Below, one piece after another: positions 1 to 9,782 of a stretch of 64,000 nucleotides of DNA. The notes below the pieces were generated by a model. It was given only the letters and a program-made list of their open reading frames with translations. It ran no database searches and was not told the DNA's origin. How positions within the stretch are numbered: the first letter of the stretch is position 1; each line of letters opens with the position of its first letter. The position numbers were made by a program, and so were the translations under genes. The DNA lies in NCBI GenBank assembly GCA_025403435.1, contig CM046354.1, positions 21,981,467 to 22,045,466 on the forward strand, read 5' to 3'. This DNA comes from Artocarpus heterophyllus. Taxonomy: Eukaryota > Streptophyta > Magnoliopsida > Rosales > Moraceae.

Positions 1-1045
1 ACAAGAAGTTTGATGGGTTTATATACAGCAACGGTTTCTTGAGGTGTCAGGGAGATCATTGTTGTTATGTGAAGAATTTTGGTGATTCTTACATCATACT
101 GTTGCTATATGTCGATGATATGATGATAGCATGAGGTTGCAAACAGGAAATTGACAAGCTGAAGAATGAGCTGTCTAAGGAGTTTGCAATGAAGGATTTG
201 AGTGCTGCAAAACAAATCCTTGAGATGAGAATAACGAGGAACCGTAACAGTCTGAAACTGTCACAGGAAGAATATGTTGAAAAGGTGCTGAGCAGATTCA
301 ACATGGGTAATACGAAGCCTGTGAATACTCCTTTGGCCAGTCACCGACCACAGAGCAGGAACGAGACTACATGGCCAAGGTGCCTTATGCTTCCGCTATA
401 GGCAGTCTCATGTATGTCATGGTTTGTACCAGACCAGACATTGCACATGCAGTGGGAGTTGTGAGTAGGTACATGAGTAATCTAGGTAAACAGCATTGGG
501 AGGCAGTAAAGTGGATTCTCAGATATCTGAGAGGTACTACGGGTTTAGCATTGTATTTCAAGAAGTCAGACTTGAGACTACAAGGCTATGTTGATGCTGA
601 TATGGCTGGAGACATTGATGGTACGAAAAGTACCAACGGTTATGTCTACACTTTGGGTGGCACTGCAATTAGTTGGGTCTCGAAGCTGCAGAAGATAGTT
701 GCACTCTCTACTACAGAAGCAGAGTATGTGGCAATGACAGAAGCGAGCAAGGAGATGATTTGGTTGCGGTCGTTTCTGGAAGAACTAGGTCACAAGCAGG
801 AAAGGAGTGCATTACATAGTGACAGTCAGAACGCCATTCATTTGGTGAAAAATCCTGCATTCCATGCTAGGACTAAGCATATACAATTGCGGTATCACTT
901 CATCAGGTCGGCTTTGGAAGATGGAGTGTTGAAGCTTGAGAAGATTCTTGGGAGCCAGAATCCGGCAGATATGCTCACCAAGACGGTTCCGATTGAGAAA
1001 CTGAAGTTGTGCGCAACTTCAGTTGGACTTCTCCATGAAGCATGA
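1..1045 (+). pseudogene. Ty1/copia pol remnant (reverse transcriptase C-part and RNase H), truncated by window start
   Basis: This is the C-terminal part of a copia polyprotein, which copies element RNA into DNA. Positions 100-120 encode the RT active-site motif YVDDM. The stretch from 371 on runs open to the stop at 1043-1045 and contains RNase H features: DADMAGD, the ALSTTEAEY motif near residues 117-125 of that stretch, and TKHIQLRYHF followed by NPADMLTK. The wording resembles the Tork/Tnt1 group (inference). It is broken: an in-frame TGA follows YVDDMMIA at about 127-129, and a short deletion near 345 shifts the frame. The element is therefore not autonomous. Its 3' LTR follows directly after a purine tract. 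Confidence 0.9.
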
Positions 1046-1089
1046 GAAGTCGTTGCCGCTGCAGTGAGAGACATGGTGATTGATTAGTC

Positions 1090-1103
1090 TCCAAGTGGGA
1101 GAT
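1090..1103 (+). other. Polypurine tract of the copia element
   Basis: The purine-rich run CCAAGTGGGAGAT sits directly before the TGTTG start of the LTR. This is where plus-strand DNA synthesis is primed in copia elements. Confidence 0.75.
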
Positions 1104-1198
1104 TGTTGCAGATGTGGAGCCAAATCAAGTCGACAACCCAGCAAAAGGAAGAAAAAGGGAGAAAAACGCGTCCTTGGAGATAGGGAGCAAGCGTCGCG

Positions 1199-1345
1199 GC
1201 TCTAGCAGAAGAGCGCCTAGGCGCTGGAATGAGGGCGCCTAGGCGCCATGTGGAGAGTGCCTAGGTGCCAGGTGGATTACGCCTAGGCTGAATGTTGATG
1301 GCGCCTAGGCGCCAGGAGAAGAGCGCCTAGGTGCCACAAGGGAGC
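1199..1345. repeat. Cluster of palindromic GGCGCCTAGGCGCC units inside the LTR
   Basis: Six or seven full or degenerate copies of the self-complementary core GCGCCTAGGCGC occur in about 150 bp, spaced roughly 20-25 bp apart. They are followed by a second GC palindrome type (AGCGCTCGAACGAGCGCT) near 1350-1370. The block is much more GC-rich than the rest of the LTR and lies upstream of its TATA box, in the U3 region. Confidence 0.85.
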
Positions 1346-1485
1346 GCGGCAGCGCTCGAACGAGCGCTGCGGCGCTGACGCGTTGTGTTGTGCGATGTTT
1401 TTTGAGTCCGAGTCGAACTCAAAAGTCCCAAAAATGGGAAACCACTAGGGTTTCCAATTAGTTGCTATTTTTCTCCTCCTTTGGT

Positions 1486-1493
1486 TATAAATA
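1486..1493 (+). promoter_or_regulatory. TATA box of the copia LTR
   Basis: TATAAATA preceded by GGT and followed by GACACAATG is a good plant TATA context, placed about 380 bp into the LTR as expected for a U3/R boundary. Confidence 0.65.
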
Positions 1494-1976
1494 GACACAA
1501 TGTGGCTAAGATTGTGTGTGTGAAAAGTGTGTGAAAATTGTGAGTGGTATAATTGTGTGAGAGGCAAAATTCTTGAGAGCTCCATCCTTGAGAGAGAAAA
1601 ATTCCCACAGGGTGTTAGATAGAAGAGAGTTTTGGTAAGCACAGTTTGTGAGTGTGTGAGAAACTGCTCTTGTAATCTGTAATCTCCTTCATCATAGTGG
1701 AATCTGCAAGCGGCAAAAACAGGACGTAGTCTCAATTTTGGACGAACATGTATAAAAATTTGGTGTCTCTTTTTCTTCTTTTCTCCTATTTATTTTCTAC
1801 AATTGTTTATTTTTACAATCCTTAAAATTAGGAGTCGTCTAATCCTCCGACAATTTCCACAGTTCACTCTCGATTTATACTCTCATCTCTCAATTCATCC
1901 TTCGTCTATTCTATGTATACCCTCTCTCTCATAAGTAAAAAGTCCCCGTCTCCTTTCCCGCCAAAGAGAAAGGGCA

Positions 1977-2785
1977 ATGAAGCAAGAAGCTTCTCGATTT
2001 GCAAGGCCAGATCGCAGCAGATTGAAGAAGAAACCGACGGCCAGATCTTTGGTTTTCGACCAGATTTCTGAGAATGTAAATTTTTCTTTTCTGCGTTAAT
2101 TTTGATTTTGGTCCTTCTGATTCCAAAGCATTCCTGATTACGTTTAATTTGTTTGTTTGTTTTCCAAGAAAGAAAACGTAGGAAGGAAAGTGATACTGAG
2201 TAGCGGAATTTGATAATAGTTGATTTTGAAATTCTGGAGTTCTTTCCTTGTGTTTCGTAGAGCGCAAGTCCGGCCGATTCAGATCTGTCAGCTTTGCTTC
2301 ACTCTGAGATGAGTCAGAGTCAGTCATCGGAAGTCAAACCGGGACTCGCCAGCGAAGAAAGCTCGCTTCACTCCGAGCTGAGTCAGTCATTGGAAGTCAA
2401 ACCGGGACTTGCAAGCTCGCTTCACTCTGAGCTGAGTCAGAGTCGGTCATCGGAAGTCAAATCGGGACTTGCCTCTGCCTCGACAAGCTTCAACTCCTCG
2501 GAGGCGGAGATCGCCGTCGATCTTTTCAGGAAAGTCCTGTTGCAGGTGTTGAACTCCCCTGAAGTGGTGGATTCTCAATCGAAGAAGCTTCTGGATGCAC
2601 TGCTGGAGATTGTCATAGAGATGCACCCAACGGTTCTAGACGAGAGAGACATAATCGATAAAATCCTCCAGGCTAGAACTCGCATTGTCTTGGTCTTCCT
2701 CTTGCTCTGCATCTTTGCATCGGCGGTGGTTTGGATCTTCTGCTCCGGATCGCAGAGCTCTCTCGGCAACCTTTCTCCAACTTGA
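1977..2785 (+). CDS. Tail-anchored membrane protein of unknown function, two exons
   Basis: I do not recognise the family. The model is exon 1 at 1977-2075, a GT-AG intron at 2076-2260, and exon 2 at 2261-2785, joined in phase 0 to give 207 residues. It starts MKQEASRFARPDRSR and has a basic N-terminus. Residues about 46-105 hold three imperfect copies of a unit of about 20 residues (LHSELSQSRSSEVKSGLAS type). Residues about 120-170 are probably helical. A single hydrophobic segment at about 175-193 (IVLVFLLLCIFASAVVWIF) lies 14 residues from the C-terminus, which fits a tail-anchored protein with its bulk in the cytosol (inference). There is no signal peptide. Upstream 1862-1976 is CT-rich and looks like a 5' leader. 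The copia LTR ends just before it, so the native promoter may be displaced. Confidence 0.75.
2294..2480 (+). repeat. Three-unit coding repeat in the tail-anchored protein gene
   Basis: Three near-identical units (CTTCACTCTGAG..GAAGTCAAACCGGGACT type) of about 50-65 bp lie in tandem and in frame, so copy-number change would leave the reading frame open. Confidence 0.85.
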
Positions 2786-3950
2786 ATTCTTGTCGTATAG
2801 GTTCGTCGAACAGCTTGCTTAACACTAATTACTGATTTGTTTAAGTTTCTCAAGTTAGTATAATGTGCATATAATAGCTATACTTTTACAATTTGTAGTT
2901 TGGTATTACTAATTGCAAGTTGTGTGTAAAAATGATGTTGACAATGAATGACAGGCTTGAGATTTCCCAACTGTGTAAAAATATTCCAGATACTTTCTTC
3001 CAAACCTTAATAGACGACCTCTAGCAACCACAATTCTAACTAGATAAAGTTTACAAGCGTGTTTTTTTCCCCTCCTTGATAAGATTTCTGAAAATCTAGA
3101 AGCGAGTCTTGTTAATTGGAAATCCACATATATATGTGTGTGTGTGTGTGTGTAAGGTAGAACTTTCTCATAGGACTAAGGGTGGCTGGTTATTCAACCA
3201 ACCATCATTCGGCTGTGCAGGCATATAAATGAGGCCAACTTTGAACTCTAATGTAAATTAGAGGTCCATTCAATTCAACCACTTGAGTAGGATCAGCAAC
3301 TTGTAATTGACGGATATATCTTTTTGAATCAAATAGAATCCTACAAACTGAAGCCAAAAAAAAAAAAAAATCCATCTACACAGTAGATGGAATTAAAGAA
3401 TGGTAGGCTCCGCATTTCAATCTTGTACTGTGAGACCCACCATCTATTGGTTCCTAGCATTGCTCTTCTATTAGATAAGAGGCTCAACACTCAGCACCCA
3501 TAGAGCTAAATAGCATTGCTCAGGATACAAAATTCAAACTGAACAAACTACAAACTGTATCATTATAAAAGTAAAGGAAAAGAGGGTCTAAGTCAAAGGC
3601 AGACACTCTTCTTTCCCTTTCTTTTCTTTTCTTTTGTTTCTTTTTTTTTTTATTATTTGTTTTTAATTCTTTAAAGATGCATCATACGCTTGTTCTTGAA
3701 ACCAGTAAAAGCATAACCACTAATGTAGTGAAGGGTAAAAGACACGCAGCTACTAGACCCACAAAAGATTACTCTTTGGCTTTTCCTTCCTCATGTGGCC
3801 ATTCAAGGTAAAACTAAGCTAGTTAGATATATTTGAATGTTAAACCCGAACCCTTTAGTTTTTTCTTCACTTACCTTTTTTATGTGCTCTGCCATGGAAG
3901 GGCTAAGATGGTTAACCCAGTCACCGACTTCTCCTTTCCTTAAGTAACTT
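2786..3950. other. Intergenic, no gene seen; (TG)n microsatellite at 3135-3153
   Basis: AT-rich sequence with a TATATATG(TG)n tract, a 14-base A run near 3357-3371 and a C/T-rich tract at 3600-3655. I see no coding stretch. The left part is presumably the 3' leader and terminator of the tail-anchored gene. The right part is the 3' flank of the sulfotransferase pseudogene. Confidence 0.6.
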
Positions 3951-5061
3951 TTATTCCCAATGTTGGGCATGAACTTTAACTTTTTTGTTCACTTCTAAAT
4001 CCTTCGAACTGCTCAAAATACACAGATCGAATATTTGCTTGACAACTCCTCCGCTCTCTTCCTCCTCAGAAAAAGGAAACCCAATGAACTCTGCAATCCG
4101 TTTCACATGAAAAATATTTTCTTCCTTCATGTCTTCATACCTCAAAAACAACAGTTTTTCCTTCTTCTCCAAGCACTCTGTCAATAACCCAAAACATGGT
4201 GCCAAAAAGACCTGAACCCCTCCTCTCCTTAGCAAAACTTGTCCACATATTCCTCCATGTTTTCCCACTGCAAGCGGGTACGATCTGGATGATCCTGTGT
4301 CCCAAAATGCCAAGAGGAGATGATAATGTCAACAGGGTTTCGACAAATGTAGATGATTCGACATTTTGAGCTCTTGACAGATTCAGGCAAGGATGAGTGG
4401 GGAATGTGAGTGGAGAATAGCCGTGGGAATGTAATGCTACTTAGATCCGGAACTTTGATAGCATTACTACAGGGAAAAAAATACTTTTATTCAATGTAAT
4501 TATGTATGTAAATCTACAAGTCTCAATGACAAGCTAAAAGTACTTTATCAGAAAATTCTTTGTAATGTTGCATGAGAATAAAAATTAACAAAGAGATATT
4601 CTCATTTTCCTAAAAACAAAGGAAAGACGGGTATTAATATTGTGAGTAAAAATTAGGACGTCACCAAACCCCTTTTTTTGTACTGCATTAGCAAAGAGCG
4701 TGAACTTGATGAAAAGTACGAGTTGATGCGGATTGAAAGTGAGCAAAGGAGTGTTGGAAGGCATGCAACGAGTGAGGTTGACGATGGAATACACAAGAGC
4801 TTTCAGCCAGGTGGTGCCACATTTGGGCTTTGATACTAGAATGACGTCTTGGTCAAGAGCTGGGGAATGTTTTTGGAAGGAGATGATGTTGGGAACAATT
4901 CTGGAAGGACACCAAAAACCTTGGTAGAAGGAGAGACACGAAGAACCCAAAAATCCTTTTGTTTTGGGTAGTAATTGGGAAAGAACAACTTCTAGCTGAT
5001 TAGACTAATCATCCTTATTGCTCCTTGCTTCTACTAAAAACTGAATAGGATTCATCATCAT
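3951..5061 (-). pseudogene. Cytosolic (flavonoid/steroid-type) sulfotransferase pseudogene
   Basis: Plant cytosolic sulfotransferases move sulfate from PAPS onto small hydroxylated metabolites. Reading leftwards, three in-line ATG codons (5061-5053) start MMMNPIQFLVEARSNKDD, then a stop. At 4950-4770 come YQGFWCPSRI and the PAPS-binding loop DVILVSKPKCGTTWLKAL. At about 4440-4315 come PRLFSTHIPHSSLPES and the 3'-phosphate motif CRIIYICRNPVDI. At 4180-3951 come LRYEDMKEE, KRIAEFIGFPFS and EVNKK. All family blocks are present in order, but they are spread over three frames with stops and an unrelated-looking AT-rich stretch at about 4450-4600. The Tat-type element is inserted exactly at the start codons, so the promoter and most of the leader now lie 10.8 kb away at about 15895. 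Confidence 0.88.
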
Positions 5062-5064
5062 GAT

Positions 5065-5697
5065 TGTTGATGCTTACCGTTGTTCGGCGTCGGATCAACA
5101 CCCACGTGTAGTTGTGCACGGTCTGACCTCTTATTAGTCTTGCCTCTGGCCGGGAGTGTGTACCTGCAAGAGGAGGGATGCTTCGGAGAATAATGGGGTA
5201 GGTCAATAGACAAGGGCTCTCCGATGCTCAAGGCAGGTATTGCTCGGCAGAGGTCGGCAACTGGTTAGGTGTGTAGAAGTTGTCTCTCTCTAGAATGTCA
5301 TAAATGCATCCTATTTATAGGCTACCACTTGGTTCGGGTGTGAGATGGGTTTTACCCATCACCGGGCGTCACATCAAGGTGTGTCAAGTAGTAGGTAACA
5401 AGTGTTGCGCCCATCGCCCAGTGGATTGGACTCTATCGGACGGCAATGTATCTGCCTTGTGTTGGCCTATAATGGCGAGTAGTAGCCTATTTATGAGAAA
5501 TGTTAGCCCGACCCGAGCTACCGTGTGTCCCGAGGCAGCAGCCTTCTTGGGGCGTAGCCTTGGATGCCTGAGAGGCACCTCGGGAAGAAGTATAACGCAT
5601 CGGGGGCCGACAGTAAGCCTCCAGGGGGTCTGCCGAGCTTATTCACCGACCACCAAAGTTAATGTCCTCGGTGGTAGCGCTGAGCTTAGCCTCAACA
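5065..5697 (-). mobile_element. 3' LTR of the Tat-type element (left copy)
   Basis: Starts TGTTGATGC and ends CTCAACA. It is near-identical to 15255-15889. On the minus strand TATAAATA lies at plus positions 5312-5319. Confidence 0.95.
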
Positions 5698-5712
5698 TAA
5701 GCCCCCCAGTTC
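5698..5712 (-). other. Polypurine tract of the Tat-type element
   Basis: On the minus strand AACTGGGGGGCTTA abuts the TGTTGAGG start of the 3' LTR. This is the expected place for the plus-strand primer. Confidence 0.7.
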
Positions 5713-5922
5713 ACCTGGTCGGTGTTCAGCCGGGTAGACTATGCCGAGTGGGTGAGGTCGGCTCAAAGAAGGAAAGCCAAATGACACTTAGAAGCGGGGT
5801 GAGGTGAAAAGACGCGCGGGTCAACGAGGGACGCGTGTCGCACCACGGCCGTCTGCGCGCCTATCAGGCGTATTAATTGCGCCTCCTGGGTTTTCGCGCT
5901 CGAGTTTCCCGCTCAAAATGGC

Positions 5923-5930
5923 TATAAATA
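5923..5930 (+). promoter_or_regulatory. TATA box for the antisense gene
   Basis: TATAAATA in the context GGCTATAAATAGGGCC lies on the plus strand, about 145 bp before the antisense ATG. It is outside the LTR and points away from gag-pol, so it fits a promoter dedicated to the antisense transcript (inference). Confidence 0.6.
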
Positions 5931-6074
5931 GGGCCACCTCCTTCGTAATTTGCACTTCATTTTCAGAAATCTTACGACCGAAGAGTTTTAGCTGTCGAGC
6001 TAAAGTAATATAGCCGAGGATCGTATCTCCCGAGCTACCGAGAACCCGAGCAGGTAAATTTCCCCTAAGTGAAA

Positions 6075-8508
6075 ATGAGTGATTTATCTGATTCCCAGAA
6101 CGTAGAGGTTTCCTGGTCAGACAGTAGCGCGGAGAGTAGTAGCTCTTCTTCTACCCAATCTGACATCGAAGTGGCGTCCCCAAGACGGGACGGGGCCGGC
6201 CGACTGGAGCAAATGCTAAGGGTCGACTCCCAGACTGTACCCGAACAGGAGTTTTTAAACATGCTGGACGGGCGTAGGATCATTAGGCCGTCCAGGGAGC
6301 AAGACCCTTACGTAGGGGCGGCTACAGCGGGCTCATCCCGAGTTCTACCAAAGGAGATGACCGAGCTTCAGGCCCGCGAGGATGCTCCGAGCACTTCTGG
6401 CAGGAATGCTGGGGCCCCCACCCAAGTCGCGGGGGTGATCACAGTCGACGTCTCCAATGAGGAGCATGCAGCCGAAGAGGCAGAGGCAGAGTAGCCGGAG
6501 ATGGAACAGGAGGTCCAGGTCACCCGCGTCCGGGGTGTGACGGCATATCGGGTAAGCCGACCTGGGCAAACTTCGACGGCGGGCTATACGAGCGCCATCA
6601 CAGAGTCGCGGTTAGAGAGCCTACGCATCAAGTATGGCATCCCGGCCGATGTGATTCTTGCTGTCCCCGGCGAGGAATACTCACCCCTAGCCGCACCAGA
6701 GGGATTTATCACGCTCTATGTCGAGTTCTTCAAGGCTGGGCTGCGTTTGCCACTGCACCGCTTTCTCCGCTGGGCACTCAACGACTTCAACGTGTGCCCA
6801 GCTCAATTAAAACCGAACAGCTATAGGTCGCTGATCGGGATGTACATCTTATGGAAGTACCACCGGAGTACCGAGATGCCGCTGGAGGCCTTCAAATAAG
6901 TATTCAAGATGAAGAAGCTTCCTCGGCAGTCCGGCTGGTACTACTTCACCAGCTTCTGAAAGGATTTTATCCTGGGCAACCCCGACTCGGACAAGTTATG
7001 GAAGTACGAGTGGTTCTACGCCAGGGGAAACTTTCTAGCCCGAGCCGGTGAAGCTGTCCCCGAGGATCAGCAAGTGCCGAGGTCGTTCGAGCAAGGGCAC
7101 GTTTGGACCAAGCGTCCTTGGGCACCGAGCTGCGTAATTAGGGCGGTAGACGAGCTGTTCGAGAAGCCGGAACCGTCCAGACAACAGTCCTTCCTTCTGA
7201 GGAAGGACACTTTATCTAGTTACGGCTGGTTTGGGGAGTCCAGCAGCCTTCCCCGAGCTGTCCGTCCTACATGGGGGGCCAGGCATGTTACAGTTGCTCA
7301 TCCGAGTGCTGCGGACGTTCCAGGGCCAAGCACTTCCCGGTTCGGGTGGCCGACGAGGGAGCCTTCTACGTCCAATTCTGAGGACTCGTCCAGTGGCTCC
7401 TTCGATGCGGGGCCACCTGTAGCCGACGAGGACCTCGAGGACGTGATTAGGTTCCTATACCCGTCTCGCCCACTCTGGATCGGAGGTCAGCCCGGGAACT
7501 TATTTTTAATCACCCTTTCTTATCCCGACCTCACTTTGACTTTGCTCTTCCTTGTGCAGAAATGATGGCACCGACCTCCCGCGCTGATAGGCGTGCCTAG
7601 ATGGCAAGTTTGAGGAAGTAGAAGGGCAAGGCCATCGACACCGGGAGAAAGCGCAAGCGGACGTCGAGACCCGAGCTTCCAACGCGTACCGGGCAGACCT
7701 TCACTTCAGTCCATGTCCCGCCACCCCTGCCGCAGCTGACCAGGGCCTCGCCGAAGGTCACCCCAGCAGACAAGGCAGCCAGAGGCACGTCCGGGGACTT
7801 GTAGAGAAGGCGTCCGGACTACTGTGGCATGGTTCTTGAGCGCCTCAGAGACGCGGTTCCGCAGGATGATTTCTTCATGAACATCCGGGGAGAGGACTTC
7901 CAGAGTCTCTGCAACACGGCCCTCCGAGCCACTGCCTCTGTAAGTATCTGAGCCAATCGATAGTTCTCCTTTTAACATATTGCCGAGGACTGACGCCTTG
8001 CTTTTTGCAGGCGAGCGCCATTCTACACATGGTGCACTCCATCAGGATGAAGGAGATTCACAAAGAAAAGGAGATGCACATGAAGACCCTCTTGAAGAAG
8101 ATGGACTCCGACAAGAAGCTCAATGAGAAAAACATTGAGCTAGACCAAGCCAAGGAGTACCTTTCACGAGCCCAGGAGGAAGCCCGGAAGGCTAAGGTCG
8201 AGGCCGAGGAGACATCGAGGCGGCTCAAGGAGGCGGAGGATAGAGCCGCACGGCTTGAGGGGCAGCTCGCCACCCTGCAAGCGGCACACCAGTATTTTGT
8301 GGCCGGGCTCCCCGATCGCCTAGCCAGTGCGGTCGAGGAATTTAAAACATCCCCGGAGTACGCCAACCTCTACTATGACGGCATGACAAACCTCCGTGAC
8401 CACCTTATAGAGAAGCATCCCGAGGCAGCGGGATTCGACTGGTCGGTTATCGTTGAACCCGACCAAGGTGATGCCGAGCAACAACGGGGTGAACTTGTAG
8501 AGCGTTGA
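6075..8508 (+). pseudogene. Antisense gene of the Tat-type element (Transposase_28-like domain plus coiled coil), three exons, decayed
   Basis: Plus-strand gene facing gag-pol, between integrase and the 3' LTR. Model: exon A 6075-7485, intron 7486-7559, exon B 7560-7939, intron 7940-8010, exon C 8011-8508. Both introns are GT-AG and keep the frame. The N-terminus (MSDLSDSQNVEVSW) is acidic and serine-rich. The part encoded by 6600-7050 (AVPGEEYSPLAAPEG, FKAGLRLPLHRFLRWAL, GWYYF) looks like Pfam Transposase_28, 'putative gypsy type transposon', a domain of unknown role. Exon B is basic, then reads RLRDAVPQDDFF. Exon C is a long charged coiled coil (about residues 15-90 of its 165). In-frame stops fall at 6492, 6897, 6957, 7598, 7619 and 7802; exon C is open. 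The ancestral product probably had about 760 residues. Its function is unknown; expression or silencing control of the element is speculation. Confidence 0.8.
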
Positions 8509-8635
8509 GAGGGGCGGAGACGAGGATGCGGCTGGGGACGAGACCCAGGCCGATTGAACTTGTATTATTTTTTTTCTTTTTGTTCTTTTGTATTCGGGCT
8601 CGGGAGGTGCCCGGTTTCCTTGTACCTCCCTGATA

Positions 8636-8641
8636 AATAAA
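8636..8641 (+). terminator. Poly(A) signal of the antisense gene
   Basis: AATAAA about 130 bp after the antisense stop, preceded by T-rich and TTGTA-type sequence as in plant 3' ends. Confidence 0.55.
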
Positions 8642-9782
8642 GATTTCTCGTTTTGCCCTCGTTGTTTTCTTACGTGTAGTTCTGTTTTATTTTACATCTC
8701 ACGTAATTTTCAAAGTGCAAGTGTCCTTGAGTTAACAATCTAAGCCCTAGGTGCACCTTGGTGCGGCACATTCTTCAGACATCTGGTCACAGTCGGGGAG
8801 GATCTCAGGTTGGGAACCAGCTATCTCGACGGCCATAAAGTTGGTTCGAGTTTGCCTTGCTTCGCTCGATTTATCCAAGCATGTAAGTTTCAATCTCGGC
8901 TCGGCGTCGAGTTGTCCGAGCAGAGGTGAATGGCACCTCTGTTCTCAGTTAATCCGAGTAGTTATCCTTCTCTGCTTGGTTGATTACTCCAAGCAGGTTT
9001 AGGTTGGTCTTGGTTAATCCAAGTACTTCTGTTCTCGGTCACTCCGAGTAGCTATCCTTATCTGCTCAGTTATCCAAGCAGGTTTAGGTTTCTGATCTCG
9101 GTTGGGCAGAATATAGACGACGTATAACTACCCTTACTCTGTTGCCCCCTCTAGACTTGTTTAAGCTTTTAAAGAAACTTTACAAGTGTAGGAGTTGTCG
9201 GACATAGCACTGTACCTAAGCAACTTATCGGGTCGTCTGTACGGCGACAGACCTGGGGTCGGTGTACCGACCAGCCCCCCGGCCTAGTTAATGAGGATGA
9301 CTCTCCCATGACGGGAGTTACTGTCTTGTCTGTCGGGCTGGAGTGATGGCATTTTGGATCTACATTTCCTTTTTGACACATTACTTAGGTGGAAAGGTGC
9401 AAGAAAGCTGTATTCCATTAATGTGATATGTACATGAATTTTTCCAGTCTTGTTCGGCAGGTCTAGTTACAAAAGAATTATGGCCAGAAGTCAAAAAGGT
9501 GTCTCTGGCTCAATTTTAACAATAGAATCTTTTCAAGAGCTCGGCATTCCATGGATGTCCGAGCTGATTCCCTTCCATGTCGGTCAATCTGTACGTGCCC
9601 GGTCGTACGATATCTTCGACTCTAAAAGGACCTTCCTACTTTGGACTAAATGACCCGAGGTCGGACTGTTGAACCGTGACCTTCTTCAATACCAAGTCAC
9701 CAGCTTTAAAGCTTCTAGGTTGAACCCTTTTGTTGTAATACCGAGCTACCACCTGGTTCTGGGATGCGTTACGAATCGATAC
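8642..9782. other. Spacer of the Tat-type element with short direct repeats
   Basis: Non-coding. Two related units of about 65 bp lie at about 8938-9006 and 9028-9092 (CTGTTCTC..TCCGAGTAG..CCAAGCAGGTTTAGG), with extra half-units (TCCAAGTAC, TCCGAGCAG) between 8880 and 9030. I see no gene. The left end is near the antisense poly(A) site; the right end is the tail of pol. Confidence 0.6.

Larger units (their letters stand above)
1104..1861 (+). mobile_element. 3' LTR of the copia element
   Basis: The LTR begins TGTTGCAG right after the polypurine tract and ends in CA, most likely at CCGACA (1852) or TTCCACA (1861), so the right edge is uncertain by about 10 bp. It has a TATA box at 1486-1493 and T-rich sequence towards its end. 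The 5' LTR lies outside the window, so no target duplication can be tested. The host gene starting at 1977 lies about 115 bp downstream in the same orientation, so the LTR promoter or terminator could act on it (inference). Confidence 0.8.

Noticed and set aside
1199..1345. CRISPR-like regular repeats
   Set aside because: The units are palindromic, the spacers are short and irregular, and they lie inside a plant LTR.
5304..5807. Long open stretch on the plus strand within and after the left LTR
   Set aside because: It is an LTR sequence repeated at 15500-15890, has no recognisable domain and crosses the LTR edge and purine tract. It is chance openness of GC-rich DNA.
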